Assembly: GCA_003194525.1 (NCBI GenBank)
Contig: NBIV01000262.1
Span: 1-64,000, forward strand
Direction of reading: 5' to 3'
Source: Gracilariopsis chorda
Taxonomy: Eukaryota; Rhodophyta; Florideophyceae; Gracilariales; Gracilariaceae
Length of the DNA: 64,000 nt
The notes below the pieces were generated by a model. That model ran no database searches and was not told where the DNA came from. It saw nothing but the letters and a program-made list of their open reading frames with translations. The number at the start of each line of letters is the position of its first letter. Positions within the stretch are counted from its first letter, which is position 1. Below, one piece after another: positions 1 through 12,830 of the stretch. The position numbers were made by a program, and so were the translations under genes.

Positions 1-2345
1 GTAGGGGCGCAGAGTGGTCATCGCCCATACGACGGCGAGGCACTCTTTCTCCGATACGGAGTAGTTCCGCTCATGAACATTGAGTGAACGTGACCAATAA
101 CCAATTGGATGCCGTTCCCCCTCGGGGGTGGTTTGAAAAAGAGCACACCCGACTTGGTAGTCGCTCGAGTCCGTATCTACGGAGTATGGCAACCCAAGTT
201 TTGGGAGATGTAGGATTGGTGCTGATGTGACAGCCTCCTTTAAGGAGTTGAAGGCTTCCGATTGCTCGGGCGTAAATATTCCCAGTTTTGGGGGGTTCCC
301 CTTTCGCAACAACGCGTTCAGGGGCGCTGCAGTATCCGAAAAGTTCGGGATAAACCGTCGATAGACGTTGACCAGCCCAGAAAGGAGCGCAGTTCCGTTT
401 GAGTACGGGGTTCTTTCGCCTCAACGAGGGATTTGACTCGAGCTTTCTCGATCGCTAACCGTCCAGGACGGATAATGTGACCCAGATACTTCACAGTATC
501 TGTGAAAAACTCGCATTTCCTCAACTTGAGGGTAATTCCCGCATCGCGGAGTACGGTGAGCACGTCTCGGACGTGAGTGAGATGGTCATCCAACGAGTTG
601 GAGAAGATGATGATATCATCAAGATAGACCAGACAACTCCGCCACTTAAAGCGGTTGAGTAGAATATCTACTGCACGCTGAAAGGTGGCGGGGGCGTTGG
701 TTAACCCAAATGGCATCCGCTTGAAGCGGTACGTTCCTGCATGGCAGGTGAATGCGGTTTTGTCGCGATCCTCCTGTCTGACAGGTACTTGCCAATATCC
801 CCAATTGGCATCAAGGGCCGTGAACACGGTGGCGTCTCCAAGGGAGTCAATGCACTCGTCCATACGAGGGATGGGGTACGTGTCCCTAACAGTCACGGCA
901 TTGAGCCGGCGGTAGTCGACACAGAACCTCCAGGTTCCGTCGGCCTTTAAAGCCAGTACAACTGGGGATGCCCAGGGTGATTGAGCGGGCTCAATCACAC
1001 CTGCGCGGAGCATCTTGTCCACCTGGGACTGCTCCTCTTCCCGAGCTTTCGGACCTGCCCTGTAAGGGGGTTGTGCAACCGGTCGCGCACCGGGGATTAA
1101 ATCGATCCGGTGTTCCGTTGCATTAATCTCGCCAAGCGAGCCATCCCACATTGTGGTGAATTCCCGTAACATAGTACGGAGTTTGTCGCGGTGCGACTCT
1201 GGCACGTGGCTGAAGTCCAGCGCTTCAAGTGCTTTTTCCGGATCAATCCGGTCATTGCTCGATGGAGCATTGTCCTGTGGAACAGGTGTGGTTCGCAATT
1301 CCGAGTTACTCGGTATGTTCGGCGCTGAAGTAGCGCTTTCCTCCCCCTCCTTAGACTTGACGTCTTCGGACGGCGGGGCGAACTCCTCAGAAGAGGTGGT
1401 AACTCCGAGTACATCGGCGGCTGTCATCTTTGTTGGCAGCATTCCCATAGGATGGGGGGTTACACTCCCCAATTACTTGGTGTTTGACCAGATACTGGGG
1501 GTGTTTGCCAAGGTTGGCAACCAATATCCGGAAAGGGACATCCGGGGAAATGGAGACAATTCCATTAGCCAGCGCCAGCTGGGATTTCTCGTACAACGAG
1601 GCGAGGGGTTGTATAACCCGAAGACCGTGTTGACGGGAATTTACCTGCACCCAGACTTGGGACTCAGCCGGTATAGAAACAGAGGCAGCGACGCGGAGCT
1701 TGGTGGACTCGCGGGACGCGGGCGGTGGTTCCTGCGCAGCAGGGAGCGGAACTTGTTTCCGAGAGGACCGCTTTAGCGGGCGGCGAACAATCGGAACCGA
1801 CGATCCGTCGTCAAGTTCTACACGCCTGAGGCGGGGCCTGATTGCGTCGACAAATCTGTCGCAGTAATCACATCCCAGTATGACTGGTGCTGCCAATGAA
1901 CGGCAAACGATGAAGTCCAACTTCACCACGGAGGTACCAAGTCTCACAACGAGGTCCACTGTGCCCACCGTTTGTAACGGGTTGTTATTCGCATCCGAAA
2001 TGTCGGGGACCGCGTCAGAGCGGATACGAGACCGCACAAGCGGGGGTAACAATGATTCCACAACGAAGTTGGGGCCTGCACCTGTATCCAGGACGGTGAG
2101 AAACCTCACCATAAACTGGGGGTCAAGGCCAAGGTCGGCATAGACCTTATAATTGCGCTTGGCCAAGACCAAGACTCTACCGGGAATCCGGGGATTTTTA
2201 CTCCGTATCCACGGGCGACGCAACACACCGAGGTGCACAGAGTCCGCGTCAGCGGTGTCTTTCCTCGAGAGGACTTTCACCGGGGAGCGAGGCGAGGACG
2301 CCTCGGGCGCCAACAGCCTCGTTTCTGAGGACGCCTCTCCCAAAG
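1..2345 (-). pseudogene. Gypsy-1 pol region: protease and reverse transcriptase
   Basis: The protease region contains 'FLTVLDTGAGPNFV', a retropepsin DTG active-site motif. Downstream is a chromovirus reverse transcriptase with 'YRVGPKAREEEQSQVDKML'-type text, 'FCVDYRRLNAVTV', 'MPFGLTNAPATFQ' and the catalytic 'LVYLDDIIIFS'. RNase H begins at the window edge. These are standard Ty3/gypsy pol motifs. The integrase lies outside. Fossil, with few breaks in view. Confidence 0.9.
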
Positions 2346-2359
2346 GGGAGACTCCCTCA

Positions 2360-4540
2360 GTTAGTTTTCCGCCTTCGGCGGTGGGTTGGTTTCCTCGACA
2401 ACGAGTGCTTCATCCCGTTGACGGGGGCTTCTATCCGCATAAGCGGGGGTTGCAACGGATGGTTGCGTGATCTCCCGAATCGGGGTGTATGAAGCTTGCC
2501 GCGCACGCGGGGTCTGTGGTAGGGCGTGAGAAAAGTCCGTTTTAGCACGGAGGTAGGAAGCCGTCGGGACGGAACGTTTCTCCTCTGGAGTGAGGGCCTC
2601 ATAATTTGCCACCACCTTGGCCATATCCTTCAGTGAACAAATACACTGAGGAGAGGTATGGCCATGGGCATAGCACAGGTGGCAAATGAGAGCCAGCACC
2701 GCGACACGCGGATTATTATTCCGAGTATCGGAGAAGCGAACCGCAGGGCGGGTGTCAGTCCATCCAGGCCGTTGATAACGGGATTGACCGTTTGAAAACG
2801 GGAGTCGTTGGGGTTGAACCCGACTGTTACCACCGTATAGAACGGGATCTTCTGTTCCCGTATCATGGGTCATCTCCGTCGTTGACGGTAACTCACTGGT
2901 GGGTATCGACACACCATCCCCCTGCGCTAAATGCACGGTATCAAATCCCTGTCCAGGGTTCCCATCCGCGGTGAGCGGGAGAGAGGAAGCTTCGCTTTCC
3001 AGCAACAACGCCTTGGCGGATTTAGACCGATTGTTCGGAGTTCTTGCACGAAGTGCATCCCCTTCCGCTCGAGCGTGTTGGACCAGCTCGAGGTAGGTGA
3101 TCCTTCGCTTGTCCTCCCGATAACGGGTAACTAAACTCCGGATTGCCGGGTCAAGACCATCAATGAACATGGTACTGCGCTCCCCAGCGGGGTATACGTT
3201 ACCACATCTGTGGAAAGCCTTGTTAAGGCGCACCGAGTAATCGGTCTCGGTCTCTCCAGCACGCTGGCGTGTATCTCGCAAAGCGAGGATAGCCTGCTGA
3301 ATAGCGGTGTTGGTGGCGTAGGAGCGCAGAAGATACTGCACAGCCTCCGGCCAGCAAGTAACCCCTCCCTCGGAGGCACGAGAAGATCCTCTGATAGAGT
3401 TGTATTGGTCCTCCGCCACTCCCCGTAAGAAATACAGTAAAGCCAAATAGGCTTGTCCCTCATTCATACCGAGGATATCGGCCTCCGCTACAAAGCGGGA
3501 TAGGAAATCCAGTACTAGGACTGGGTCCTCTCCAGTAAAATACTAGTTGCGGAGCGAGAGCTGCATTCGCTTAATGCATTCTCGCACCTTTCCCGTACCA
3601 CGGGGCGTACGTCCAAGTGACGAATCTTCAAGCCGGTAGTACTGGTATGATAAAAGCTTCCGGTAATCCGGGTTTGTCGGTTTCAATTCCCGGAGACCGG
3701 GGTGTCTTCTCCCCTTCTGGCGGGTTCGGACCACACCTTCAGTGGCCGATGACCGCTTCGAGCGGGAGGAGTAGCCTCGCTTCTCGTCCTCCGAGTCGGA
3801 GTCCGAGGAGCTCGAGCTAACCGAATGGTTTCGGGGTGAGTCCGACGATGTCGAAGAATCGGAGTCCGAATATTTTCGGTGATGTTTCCGTCGGTGACGG
3901 CGTTTCTTCTTCCCAGAAAGCTGGTCGTTGTGCGATGCCTCGTTTACCGGATCACCCGGGGATGGTTTGTCCATGAGGACGAACTGCTCCAGCCTCTCCA
4001 GGCGGGCACCAATCCGATCAAATCGGGCTTCAACTCCTTCGATGAAGGCGGCGGGTTGTCCCAAACTCTCCAACACGGAGTTGACGTCAGACCGTAAAAT
4101 ACGGAGTTCCTCGGCGACCTCCTTTACGGGGGTTGCCGAGAACACCTCTTGGAGGGATTTTAGTTCCCCTACAAGGGTGTCGTGGGCGGTCCACAGAGCG
4201 CGGACCTGGGATTCCAGGGAAGTCCCCTGGGGGGTGTTATCGCCCGTTCCACGGGGGCTTGAAGCCGCGACAGCGGGAGCAGGCCGGGGTGCCTGGGGCA
4301 CTGCGGCAACAGCCGGAGTCGATGCTGCATTCCCCTGCGGGGGTGATAACGAGGGCAAAAGGAGGTTCCGGGGTTCCCGGTCGGGGGTATCATTCCGCGA
4401 TGAAGCGGCGCCAGCACGGCTGGAACTTGTCCGTATAGGGATACGGGGTACGAACCGAACTTCGGAAGTGTCCGCGTTGTCGCGGGAGCGACTACGCGTA
4501 ACCACTGGCTCCGCGTCGGAGGGATTTCTCGACATGAGAA
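2360..4540 (-). pseudogene. Gypsy-1 gag region
   Basis: This encodes the structural protein of Gypsy-1. The N-terminal third is rich in Ser, Pro and Ala. A basic Lys/Arg/His and Ser/Asp-rich stretch follows, then a conserved retrotransposon gag core with 'WPEAVQYLLRSYATNTAIQQ' and 'FIDGLDPAIRSLVTRYREDK'. Near the C-terminus is one zinc-knuckle-like cluster, CHLCYAHGHTSPQC, of CX2CX4HX4C form. The same modules occur in the same order in Gypsy-2. Fossil; about one break. Confidence 0.85.
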
Positions 4541-4640
4541 AATACCGTTACGACGGGAAACGATCACGGAACTTCCGGTAAATAAAAACAAACCTCGTAA
4601 GAGGGAAAACAAAAACCGATTCTAGGTCGGGAGACCACTT

Positions 4641-5446
4641 TGTGGTGCAATGCCCCAAAGGGGAAAAACACCGAAAGACGTCCGGGATCTTCCTCTCACG
4701 AGGGGAACCCAGTTGGGTAGAGCCCTCCCAGAGGTGTCACGGCGAAGCCGGTTTGTAAGACCAGGGACACCTGTCGCGACTCGCGCAGGGAGGTGAAGGC
4801 GAAGAATCGGTATCCGCGTGAGCGGGGTGTGATCCTCAGTAGAGGTATGTTTCCACGTAAGTGGGGGTGTGCGAGCGGATGCGCACACGAGGGCCGCGGA
4901 TAGCGGGAGGTGCTACCCTAAAAAGGGGAAAGAGGAAGGACGAAGTGGGTCGCGAGAGCGACGAACAAATACGGCGATGCCGGTAACAATAACCCTATAC
5001 ATGGCGAAACACCAAGACACTTGGAACAATTAGTACTCCCAATAATGGGTCTCCTTTAGATGTGCAAGGGGGGTGAACTTCCGTACACTACGGTGCTTCC
5101 CTCCAAGGAGGAGTTGAGAACACGCGGAGGCGGTAAAGCTCAGAGCCAATTCCCCAGGTTGGGGTCCCTTGTTGGGGAAGGTTTACTGGTGCGACGGCAG
5201 TGCGCCGTCGCACTAAGTACTAGCTTCCCAGAAATGGGTGTGAAAATAATAAATAAAATTAACTAAAATACTCCACATTCCGTGGCAACATCCACTACTG
5301 TGGCCAACCGCCAATTGACCCAAAACCGTGTCCCACGTGTCCATATCCACCATAGTGGGGCGTAGTTCATATACACACTACACAACCGATAATATCGGGA
5401 AAACGATCAAGTACCAAGAATCCCTCCCTGAGGGCGTTGCACTTCA
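4641..5446 (-). repeat. 5' LTR of Gypsy-1 (806 bp)
   Basis: On the plus strand it begins tgtggtgcaatgcccc and ends gcgttgcacttca, which is the short terminal inverted repeat shared by all gypsy LTRs in this window. It aligns over its full length with both 796-bp LTRs of Gypsy-2. The trinucleotide ctt separates it from the primer-binding complement at 4621-4637, as in Gypsy-2. The partner LTR is outside the window, so no target duplication can be checked; the flank here is ccacg. Confidence 0.9.
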
Positions 5447-8150
5447 CCACGCCCCGCATCGAAACGACATCCTTCCCATTTCACACACCGCGCACCCCAG
5501 CGGCACCCAAACCACACTTGCACAACATCTCACTCTACACACCACCTAACCCCACACCCAAAGCCGTCAAACTTATGAAAGATTGGCACGTAAAACCCGG
5601 CCATGCCCATCCCAAAACCATCCGAATCATGGCAACGAAGCGACTCCTACCGAACCTTCGGCCCACACTCGCCAAAGGATGGCCAACAATATCCTGCAGT
5701 GCGTGTCACATGGCCGAACTGCGACCTGCACCGCACAAACGGACCGCGCGCACACAGATTATAGGGCAGAAAATATCATCCGACGTGCTTGGACCCGTCC
5801 ACCTTCCAACGCGACTACACAACAGCAAATACGCGATTACATTCATTGGTGCAGCCACGCGATACCTTTTCATTGCGCTACTCGCAACAAGAAGAGAATT
5901 CTTTAATGAAATCGCAAATCACATCGAAACTATTCGCAATCACACCGGCCACTAACCTCAGCTATTTCCGTGCGATAACTCCGGTGAGTATACATCCAAA
6001 ATCGCCAGCAACTTCCTTACGCAGGGCGGTATTCAACTCTCACCAACGATACCGTGCAAACCACAGGAGAACTCATTGGTAGAGCGCATCAATCAAACAT
6101 TAATGCGAACAGCCAGAGAATCCTTGGACCACAGTCAACTCGACAATACCTATTGGGGACCGGCTATCCTCGACGCCGCATTCAAGTACAACATCACATA
6201 CCACCCCGCAATTAAGCAACTACCATTCACCGCTTGGCACCGTAAACCTCCCTCCATACCGAAAATCATACCCTTTGGGCAGCTGGGATCCATCCCTTAC
6301 TTTCTCCTCAGCAAACCCAAACTGCAGCAACAGGCCGAACCAGTGCGATACATGCACGATTTGGATGAACAGCACATCGCAGTTCTGATTCTCAGAACAC
6401 GCAAATACCAACTCGCCCGCACCGCCAATTTCCACCCATACAACACGGAACTCGACCCCTGCCGACCACAATACAGAGCTCTTCAAACAAAATACGCACC
6501 ACGAAAAAAGGGCCCACCAGCAACAACGGCGCAACCAACCGACCATTCCTTCCGCCATCACCATCAATCAAGCGGGCCGCTACCCCGATGTGCACAAATG
6601 GCAAGAAGCACACCAGGCTGAATTAAACACCCTCGATGCAACGAAGGCCATTGAGTGGAATGCCAAACCCCCACCCCCCCGTAACCTCATCATACCAACC
6701 ACCTGAACGTACAGATACGAAATGGCCCCACGCACCGCGCAGCTGCACCGCAAAGCACGGTGCTCTGTCAGAGGCGATCGAAAGAAACCGTACATTCACT
6801 ACGATCCGGCCAAGACAGCATCATATACGGTGGACAAAACAACCATACGAATCCTACTAGCCATTGCTGCAATACGAGGGCTGCACCTCGATCATTTCGA
6901 CATCAAAATTGCTTACCATCACGAGCGCTACGATCCTACCAAGGAGGTTTTCATCTGGCAGCAACCCCGGTTCGACGGCACATGCAAGCACTCACAGCCT
7001 GCCGGAAAGCTACTTTCTATTCTATATGGGACCCCCCCGGCAGGCCACATCTACTCCGCCGCACGAACGAAGTTCCTCATCCGTCATGGCTTAAAACCCA
7101 CACGATCGGACCCTTCACTTTTTCTTTTTTACCATCATGGCTACTATGCCCTAGTCGCAGTTTCAACGGATGATTTCATGGTCACTGCGTCTCACACTTG
7201 TGCTACAAACGAGCTGTACCGCATACTATCCATAAAATATCAAGTTAAGCGGCTGGGATTTCCACGATTCTATCTCACCTGGAACATCAGGGGCACAACC
7301 CTAGGAATACACATTTCACAGCCAACATTTGCAACAAAATTCGGCCAAAAACTACGCCTACTTGAAGCCAGTCAAGTAGCAACCCCATACTTATCTGGAA
7401 TGGGATACGATTCTCCATCAAAAATGGAAGCCAAAAACTACAAAATACCTCCCATCTACAGCGAAACAGTTGGTGACTTGCGCTACCTAGCCGACTCAAC
7501 ACGCCCTGACATTTCTTTCGCATTATCCGCACTTGCATGTGCCATCCAAAAACCCACAGAGTGACACTGGTAACTACTCAAAGCTGCAGTGAAGTATATT
7601 AAGTGTACCCCCAGCCATGGTCTTTTTGTATCCCAAGCGCAACCGATTAACGCTCACTACATAGTCCGATGCCGACTGTGCCACCTGCAAGTCCACACGA
7701 AAATCTGTTAGCGGCCATGCCCACCAGCTAGGACGCAGCACCGTGTACTGGCTATCGCAACACGAACACACCGTCGCCCTCTCCACCTGTGAGGCGGAAT
7801 AGGTGTCGGCTGCACGCGCGGCACAAGACCTACTATGGATCAACATCCTACTTCTTGAGCTTCCTATCCAATCTTTGCCCACCCCTACAATGCATGTCGA
7901 CAACGAATCGGCCGTCAAGATTGGCAACAGCATTGCGCCGACGAAAAGACGTAACACATCGATATCAAACATCACCACCCCCAGGATCACGTCAATAACA
8001 ATCGATTCCACCTTCGGCACATTCCTGGCATATCCATGCGCGCTGACGCACTTACCAAGCCACTTACAAAGCTGGCCTTTATCAAACACATGGAGAGCTT
8101 AGGCGTCCCTTCTGTACTCGCCTCTTGCATTCAGGGGAGTGAGACTCCGA
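5447..8150 (+). mobile_element. Ty1/copia LTR retrotransposon (3' half)
   Basis: The order of domains is GAG-pre-integrase and zinc-binding integrase N-terminus ('WHVKPGHAHPKTIRIM', 'CSACHMAELRPAPHK', about 5570-5760), integrase core (about 5770-6620), reverse transcriptase (about 6720-7560, 'LDHFDIKIAYHH' and 'GLKPTRSDPSLF') and RNase H (about 7640-8100, 'STCEAEYVSAARAAQDLLW', 'HVDNESAVKI'). Integrase preceding RT is diagnostic of copia. The 5' half was separated by the Gypsy-1 insertion and lies beyond the window. A purine run near 8134 may be the polypurine tract, but no LTR boundary can be fixed with one end missing. It is old and broken in many places. Confidence 0.9.
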
Positions 8151-8764
8151 AAGCTCCTACGAATGCAAAGTCGAGCGCACAACGAACCACGTCATGGAGC
8201 AGCGAGCAACCCAAAGCAGACACTGGGTCTCAGACGCCTCAAACGCCGAGTAAAGGCCTACAGTGTAAAGGCGGCAAGCACAGCTGCAATTACAAATTAA
8301 AGGCACCACGACCCCCGACGCACGTGAAGCACGGCGGCCAGGGGAGCACGTTCTGTCCCACAATAGACAGCGTCAAACAGTGCCATTTTCGAACATAAAT
8401 CAAATTCGTCGCGCGTGTCGGGGGCGTGCCAACCGCTCCAGAATCACTAAAACATCTACTCCACCTGCACTAGCGGACAATTCTAACCGTTGTTCGAAAC
8501 ACACATTCTCCCCAACAAACATTACCACCTGATCTAGGCTGTTCAACACATTCTTCACTCAGAACAATCAACACCTTCTTGCAAACTTCCCATTTCTACC
8601 ATGGCGGCAATCGCACGATAAAGAACTGTGCGTTCTGCCTCCACGCAGCGATGACTCCTGCGCGTATCGCTGAAGTGCGCCATCAAAGCATCAAGAACAG
8701 AAGAAGCAAGATCAATCAAATACTGTATCACCGTCACATTTTCTAACGAACGGCTTCTATGAGA
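8150..8764. other. No gene seen; probable copia 3' LTR remnant
   Basis: No convincing coding frame is visible here. Position after the copia RNase H and polypurine-like run suggests the element's 3' LTR and then the flank of the pogo transposon, but I found no paired repeat in the window to prove it. Confidence 0.4.
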
Positions 8765-10990
8765 TTAAGCCTGTAGTGCACCTGAAACTACGTCTGCTGT
8801 CAAATGAGCGTCGACGGCGGTCGAAACCTTCATGTTTCCATTTTCATAAGCCTTGTTTTCGCGAACGAGACTTGGTGACTGGCGACAATTCCTCTCAAAC
8901 AACTCCTCTGAACTTACTTTTTCATCTTCACCGTTCTCTTCTACAAATATTGTGCATTTCAAAGGCTCCAAAGACGGACATCGGCTCGATTGTACCCAAA
9001 ACCCTGTTCGTTCGAAACCATCACGAATTGTAAAAACTTTCATTGATTCAGAGAGAGCAAGTTTTATGCATTCTGCAATATCAAACATGTCCATCACCAA
9101 AGCAATTCTTGCAAAGCGGTGTAATTCTCTCTGCAGGTAGGATTTCTAAGAAGTGAAGACGCTCACACTATGAACTTCTAAGCTATGACTTGTATGCGAG
9201 AGAGCGTGATGACGATGATTTGATTCTGGTGGAAAAAATCCAAGGTACAAAACTGCAGATGAGCAGCGTATCCATCCGTTACAACCAAATTGTTCTCACC
9301 GTGGCTTAAGTCTTCAGTTTACTTGATGAATGCCTTAGCTCAGTCAAAAACATTTCTACATCCACACCTGGTATGGGGAGTTGATATAGATAGCATGGAG
9401 GAAGAAAATTGTGCAAGGTCTGTAGCATATCGTTGAAATAACCGTAGTTAGCTTGCGTTTCCCAAAACACAGCTATAGGCTTCCAAACACCACCATCGGC
9501 AGAGATGACAGGCATGAAAATTACACGATCACTGGCTCCTTTTGTTCGCACAGACTTCTGGATGAGAATGGAATCAGAGCACCCAAGCCCTTTTCGAAGG
9601 CTTCGCCAAAGTATTTTAGAAATTGATGCGCTCCACTCGTCGATTTGGAGCACTTGGTGTGGACTGCCAATATGTAGTTCAATGGTCCGTGAGCTCGAGA
9701 CACCACGAAGACGTTCGGGATCTTCCTCTACAGATGTTAACCCAGCGAGGGAGCCCTCTTGGATATCAGCACGACTATCCGGTTTGTGAGGCTGAGACCG
9801 AACCCTTCCGCACTTGGCGTGAGAGGTTACGAAGAAAGATCCCCACAGTTTGGGTATGATGGCTTGTGTTTATCCTTCTAGGAGGGTAAAGGGAAGCGCG
9901 GGCTGTGAGACTCGTGCGATCCACGTAATTGCTGAATGTACCACTCATTGGGGGGAAAGTAAGAGAGTGAGAAAAGGGGAGCGACCTATGGCTATCGTTA
10001 CGGCCAAGCCGGGAAAAGAACCTTATACAAGGTGGAGCACTCTAATAACTGGTAGTAACCTTCCCAAAGGTGGGTGATCCTGTTGAACGAGTGGTATGAG
10101 CTGCCTTATGCTATGGGGAGTCCCTCGAAGAAAAAGTAATACCGTCGTAGGCGGAAGGTTCAGAGCCGGGACTCAGTTTGCGGCTTACTTAGGGCCACGG
10201 CAGTGACGCCGGTGCCCTCAAGTACTGTAGGCAATTACTATAATATATAAATAAAAGCTCTGCTATCCTTGCCGTTCCTCTACTGTGCACTGTGCACCCT
10301 ATCTATCCACCGACCCCTGCCGCGACGCACAGATGTAGCGTGGGAACCTACCGGCGGTAGTCGTTGCACTTACTCATGAGTGAGTCCAACCCGGTAATCC
10401 GGAAAAGCACAAGTCCCAGGGCAACCCACCCGGGAACGGGCGTGCACTTCAAAATACAATACCATATCATCAACCCTTGAACTATGTATGTGTCTGGAAA
10501 TTTTGGATGGCGTCAAGGCCTGGATTCGCTCCACTTCCAGCACTTGGACAGGTTTGTACTGCAGATCATTGCGTCGAATGAAACCGTCAAGCCAGTTCGG
10601 TGTTGGTCTACCATTCAAAACGCCAATGTGGCCCTGCGCTTCGCCACTCATGGATAGCACAAGTATCTGAACATGATCTTCGATTCCAACTTTTGTTAGT
10701 GGGGTGTTGTTATCTTGAAAGAAAAGGACTGCCTTCAAGCTCTCCTTCTCTTCTTCTTCTGTTAACGTCGAAGACCGGCCTGCACCACGAATAGGAACAT
10801 GAACGTCAGCAGAGAAGGTTTCCTGACACGGTTGTTTGCACTATGCATGATACCAGCGGCGGATACGATTCTCAGGCATGCTGTATATGCTTTCAAGCAC
10901 TTCAAAGGGTTTTGGAAACGTGAAGCGCTCCCATAATGCCCACTGAATTGCGTCATGAAATGAAGACACAGTGTCGTTGTTCAATGGAAA
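8765..10990 (-). pseudogene. pogo/Tigger-like DNA transposase, split by a solo LTR
   Basis: Read on the minus strand, the gene begins near 10990 with a helix-turn-helix (about 10760-10990, then 10370-10738) containing 'GRPTPNWLDGFIRRNDLQ', the CENP-B-type HTH consensus. After a 0.7-kb LTR insertion, the DDE domain resumes: 'VRTKGASDRVIFMPVISADG' (about 9500-9600), 'LPPCYLYQLPIPGVD' (about 9370), then 'VTDGYAAHLQFCTLDFFHQN' (about 9200-9290), where the Asp in DGY is the expected second catalytic residue. The C-terminal 'FTIRDGFERTGFWV' (about 9010) matches the usual pogo ending. Stops and frame changes lie between these blocks, so it is dead. Terminal inverted repeats were not found. Confidence 0.82.
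9673..10373 (-). repeat. Solo gypsy-type LTR inside the pogo transposase
   Basis: It begins tgtagttcaatggtcc and ends near gtcgttgcactta, matching the termini of the Gypsy-1 LTR read on the plus strand. Internal blocks also match the Gypsy-1 LTR: 'cgggatcttcctct' (compare 4682-4695), 'gttcagagccgggactc' and 'aataaataaaa'-like A/T text near 10245. Transposase coding lies on both sides, so this is an insertion. Sequence loss between two LTRs by recombination is the usual origin of a solo LTR. The right edge is uncertain by a few bases and I could not see a clean target duplication. Confidence 0.75.
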
Positions 10991-12491
10991 TTCGATTCTC
11001 GTGGACGAGAAAGCTTAGAGTGGTTGACGGATTTACGACGGTCACACCCTGCATGATAGTGGCTTCATCGCATCTGTTTCGTTTCATGCGTTAGATGCAG
11101 TACTGGAAAGTTAGATTGCAAAGTATTGTAATCATGTGTTTCTTATGTGAGATTTGTGTCACTGCGCAGTCAAGAAAACTAAAGGCATCCCGAGAATGAC
11201 GAAGATCGGTTATTGTTGTTGGGCCAAACGTAGTCGGTTTGGATTTAATGTGATCATCGGTTCTAAACGTATGCGCTGAACTGATGTCAACATAATTGGC
11301 AGCGTAGTCCGCGTCATGAAATGCAAGTTGTGGATGGGAAGTTGGTACACACAGTGGAAGGGAACTCTTGACAGTTCAAAGTCTGGCTTTGAATATCGCG
11401 CGCTTTCTTCGAGTCACGTATGCGGTTCGCTCTAAGGGTTTCGGTGGTTTCATGACGAATTTTGGCGGGAACCAAACTGTCATTATGCTCGGAAAATCTG
11501 ACTGCCTTATGTGATTCTTTTCATACTTCGGGACGTGGAGTAAACTAATCGATGCAGATGTATACAATGTTTGGGAGAAAATAGTCACGTAGTTATTGAG
11601 GCATGGGTCTGCAAAATTTTGGAAACTGGTGGTTTAAACGTTATTTTCTTACAAAATATCGATTACTACGACGGTATGAAACGACAAATTACAGTTTTCC
11701 AACGAATTCTATGGCGAACAGTTTCAGACAGTGAAAACAAAAGTACGCATCGAATGCAGTCTTGAAACCCATCTGTTGGTCGCGAAACGTGTAGGATGTT
11801 CCGGAATTGCTGGAACACACGTGTAGAGTGTTCCAGCTGCTCCTAGAGCATTTTTAGCTTCGCTGGCCCGGAAGTGCAACTGTATCCCAGTGACGTTTGC
11901 TCCAGGAGAGGTGGTTTTGTTGGTTAGTGCGCCGCTTGAAAAGCTGCTAGAAGCCAATGGATTGACCTAGACGCACCAATGAGTAAGTAGAAAGTATTAA
12001 TACGTTTTTGTGTTGTTTTGAGTGCTTTTAGGCGCTATAAAAGGGCATGTTTACGCCCTGACTTCGGTCTAGACTCAACTGAACATGACACCCACACAAA
12101 AACCTCACCCTCCAACCATTCTTATTGTTTCCATCAACCATTCAAACATCATTTGCATATAGTGACGCGTTTGCCGTTAGGTCCATACTTGGGGTGCATA
12201 ACTGCCATCACTAAGACCGGTTGAAGCGCTCCAAGCGTTTGGAAAAGAGATAAGCAGTGTGCAACGAAGGTTATTCTGTCGTCTGTGAGCCCCAACGGAG
12301 CTATGCTATCATAACGGTGTCGGTCGAAAGGACTGGGGATTTCCGGACGGAATTGCTAGACTGTAAGCTGTCCGGATGCGACGTTCCATGCTTCCTTTCC
12401 TGCAGAGAGCCAGATTGGGTACAGATTAAAAGCATATCCCGCTGTTAGTTGGCTCTCCTTTGGAAGCCCTGTGAGGGTTGTACGCGCCTGC
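10991..12491. other. No gene recognised (1.5 kb)
   Basis: Only short frames occur. The stretch lies between the start of the pogo transposase and the B-family LTR. A TATA-like block, gctataaaagggc, lies at about 12034, with no coding frame behind it that I can support. It may include the lost pogo terminus. Confidence 0.4.
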
Positions 12492-12825
12492 TGTGGTGCA
12501 ACGCGAAATGCCTGGAAATCGCGATGATGCCACTCATAAGAGTGCGACACGGTTACCGTGACGGCTCTACCGTATATTAGTTGGAACCTTCTGAGGTGAT
12601 GCCAATGGGATGGTTTATGGTGAGAAGTTTCACCTTGGAAGGTAGGAATCTAGAATGGATTGCAGGATGAGTGGATGCGTGGGCGCGTGGGCGCGTGGGC
12701 GACCGCACCATGCTGTAGTGCTATAGTTTTATTTGGTTTGACCCCTCAGGGTGCCTGACCCTGGCCTGGCCACGTGTGTGGACCTGAGGAGGTGCGCCCT
12801 ATTGTAGCTAATTATTATAATTTAT

Positions 12826-12830
12826 TATGG
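12826..12830. repeat. Target site duplication of Gypsy-2, left copy (tatgg)
   Basis: The five bases tatgg sit immediately left of the 5' LTR and recur immediately right of the 3' LTR at 24340-24344. Five bp is the usual size for Ty3/gypsy integration. Confidence 0.92.

Larger units (their letters stand above)
1..5446 (-). mobile_element. Ty3/gypsy LTR retrotransposon Gypsy-1 (right part)
   Basis: This minus-strand element runs off the left window edge. From its 5' end (high coordinates) it shows one LTR, a tRNA primer-binding-like site at about 4621-4637, gag, an aspartic protease region, then reverse transcriptase and the start of RNase H. It is closely related to Gypsy-2, and the proteins align along their whole length. 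It lies inside a Ty1/copia element whose integrase resumes right after position 5446, so it is the younger of the two. The copy is a fossil, but most of its frames are still long, so it has few breaks in this part. The 3' half and second LTR lie outside the window. Confidence 0.93.

Noticed and set aside
1153-1776. 207-codon plus-strand frame opposite Gypsy-1 pol
   Set aside because: It lies opposite conserved protease and RT coding, matches nothing, and is not kept at the same place in Gypsy-2, so it is a shadow.
3928-4581. 217-codon plus-strand frame opposite Gypsy-1 gag
   Set aside because: Arg/Ser-rich by composition only; the sense frame has conserved gag text, and there is no matching frame in Gypsy-2.
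12030-12050. TATA-like gctataaaagggc as a promoter
   Set aside because: No supportable coding frame follows, and the flanks are repeat-derived, so a single motif is not enough.
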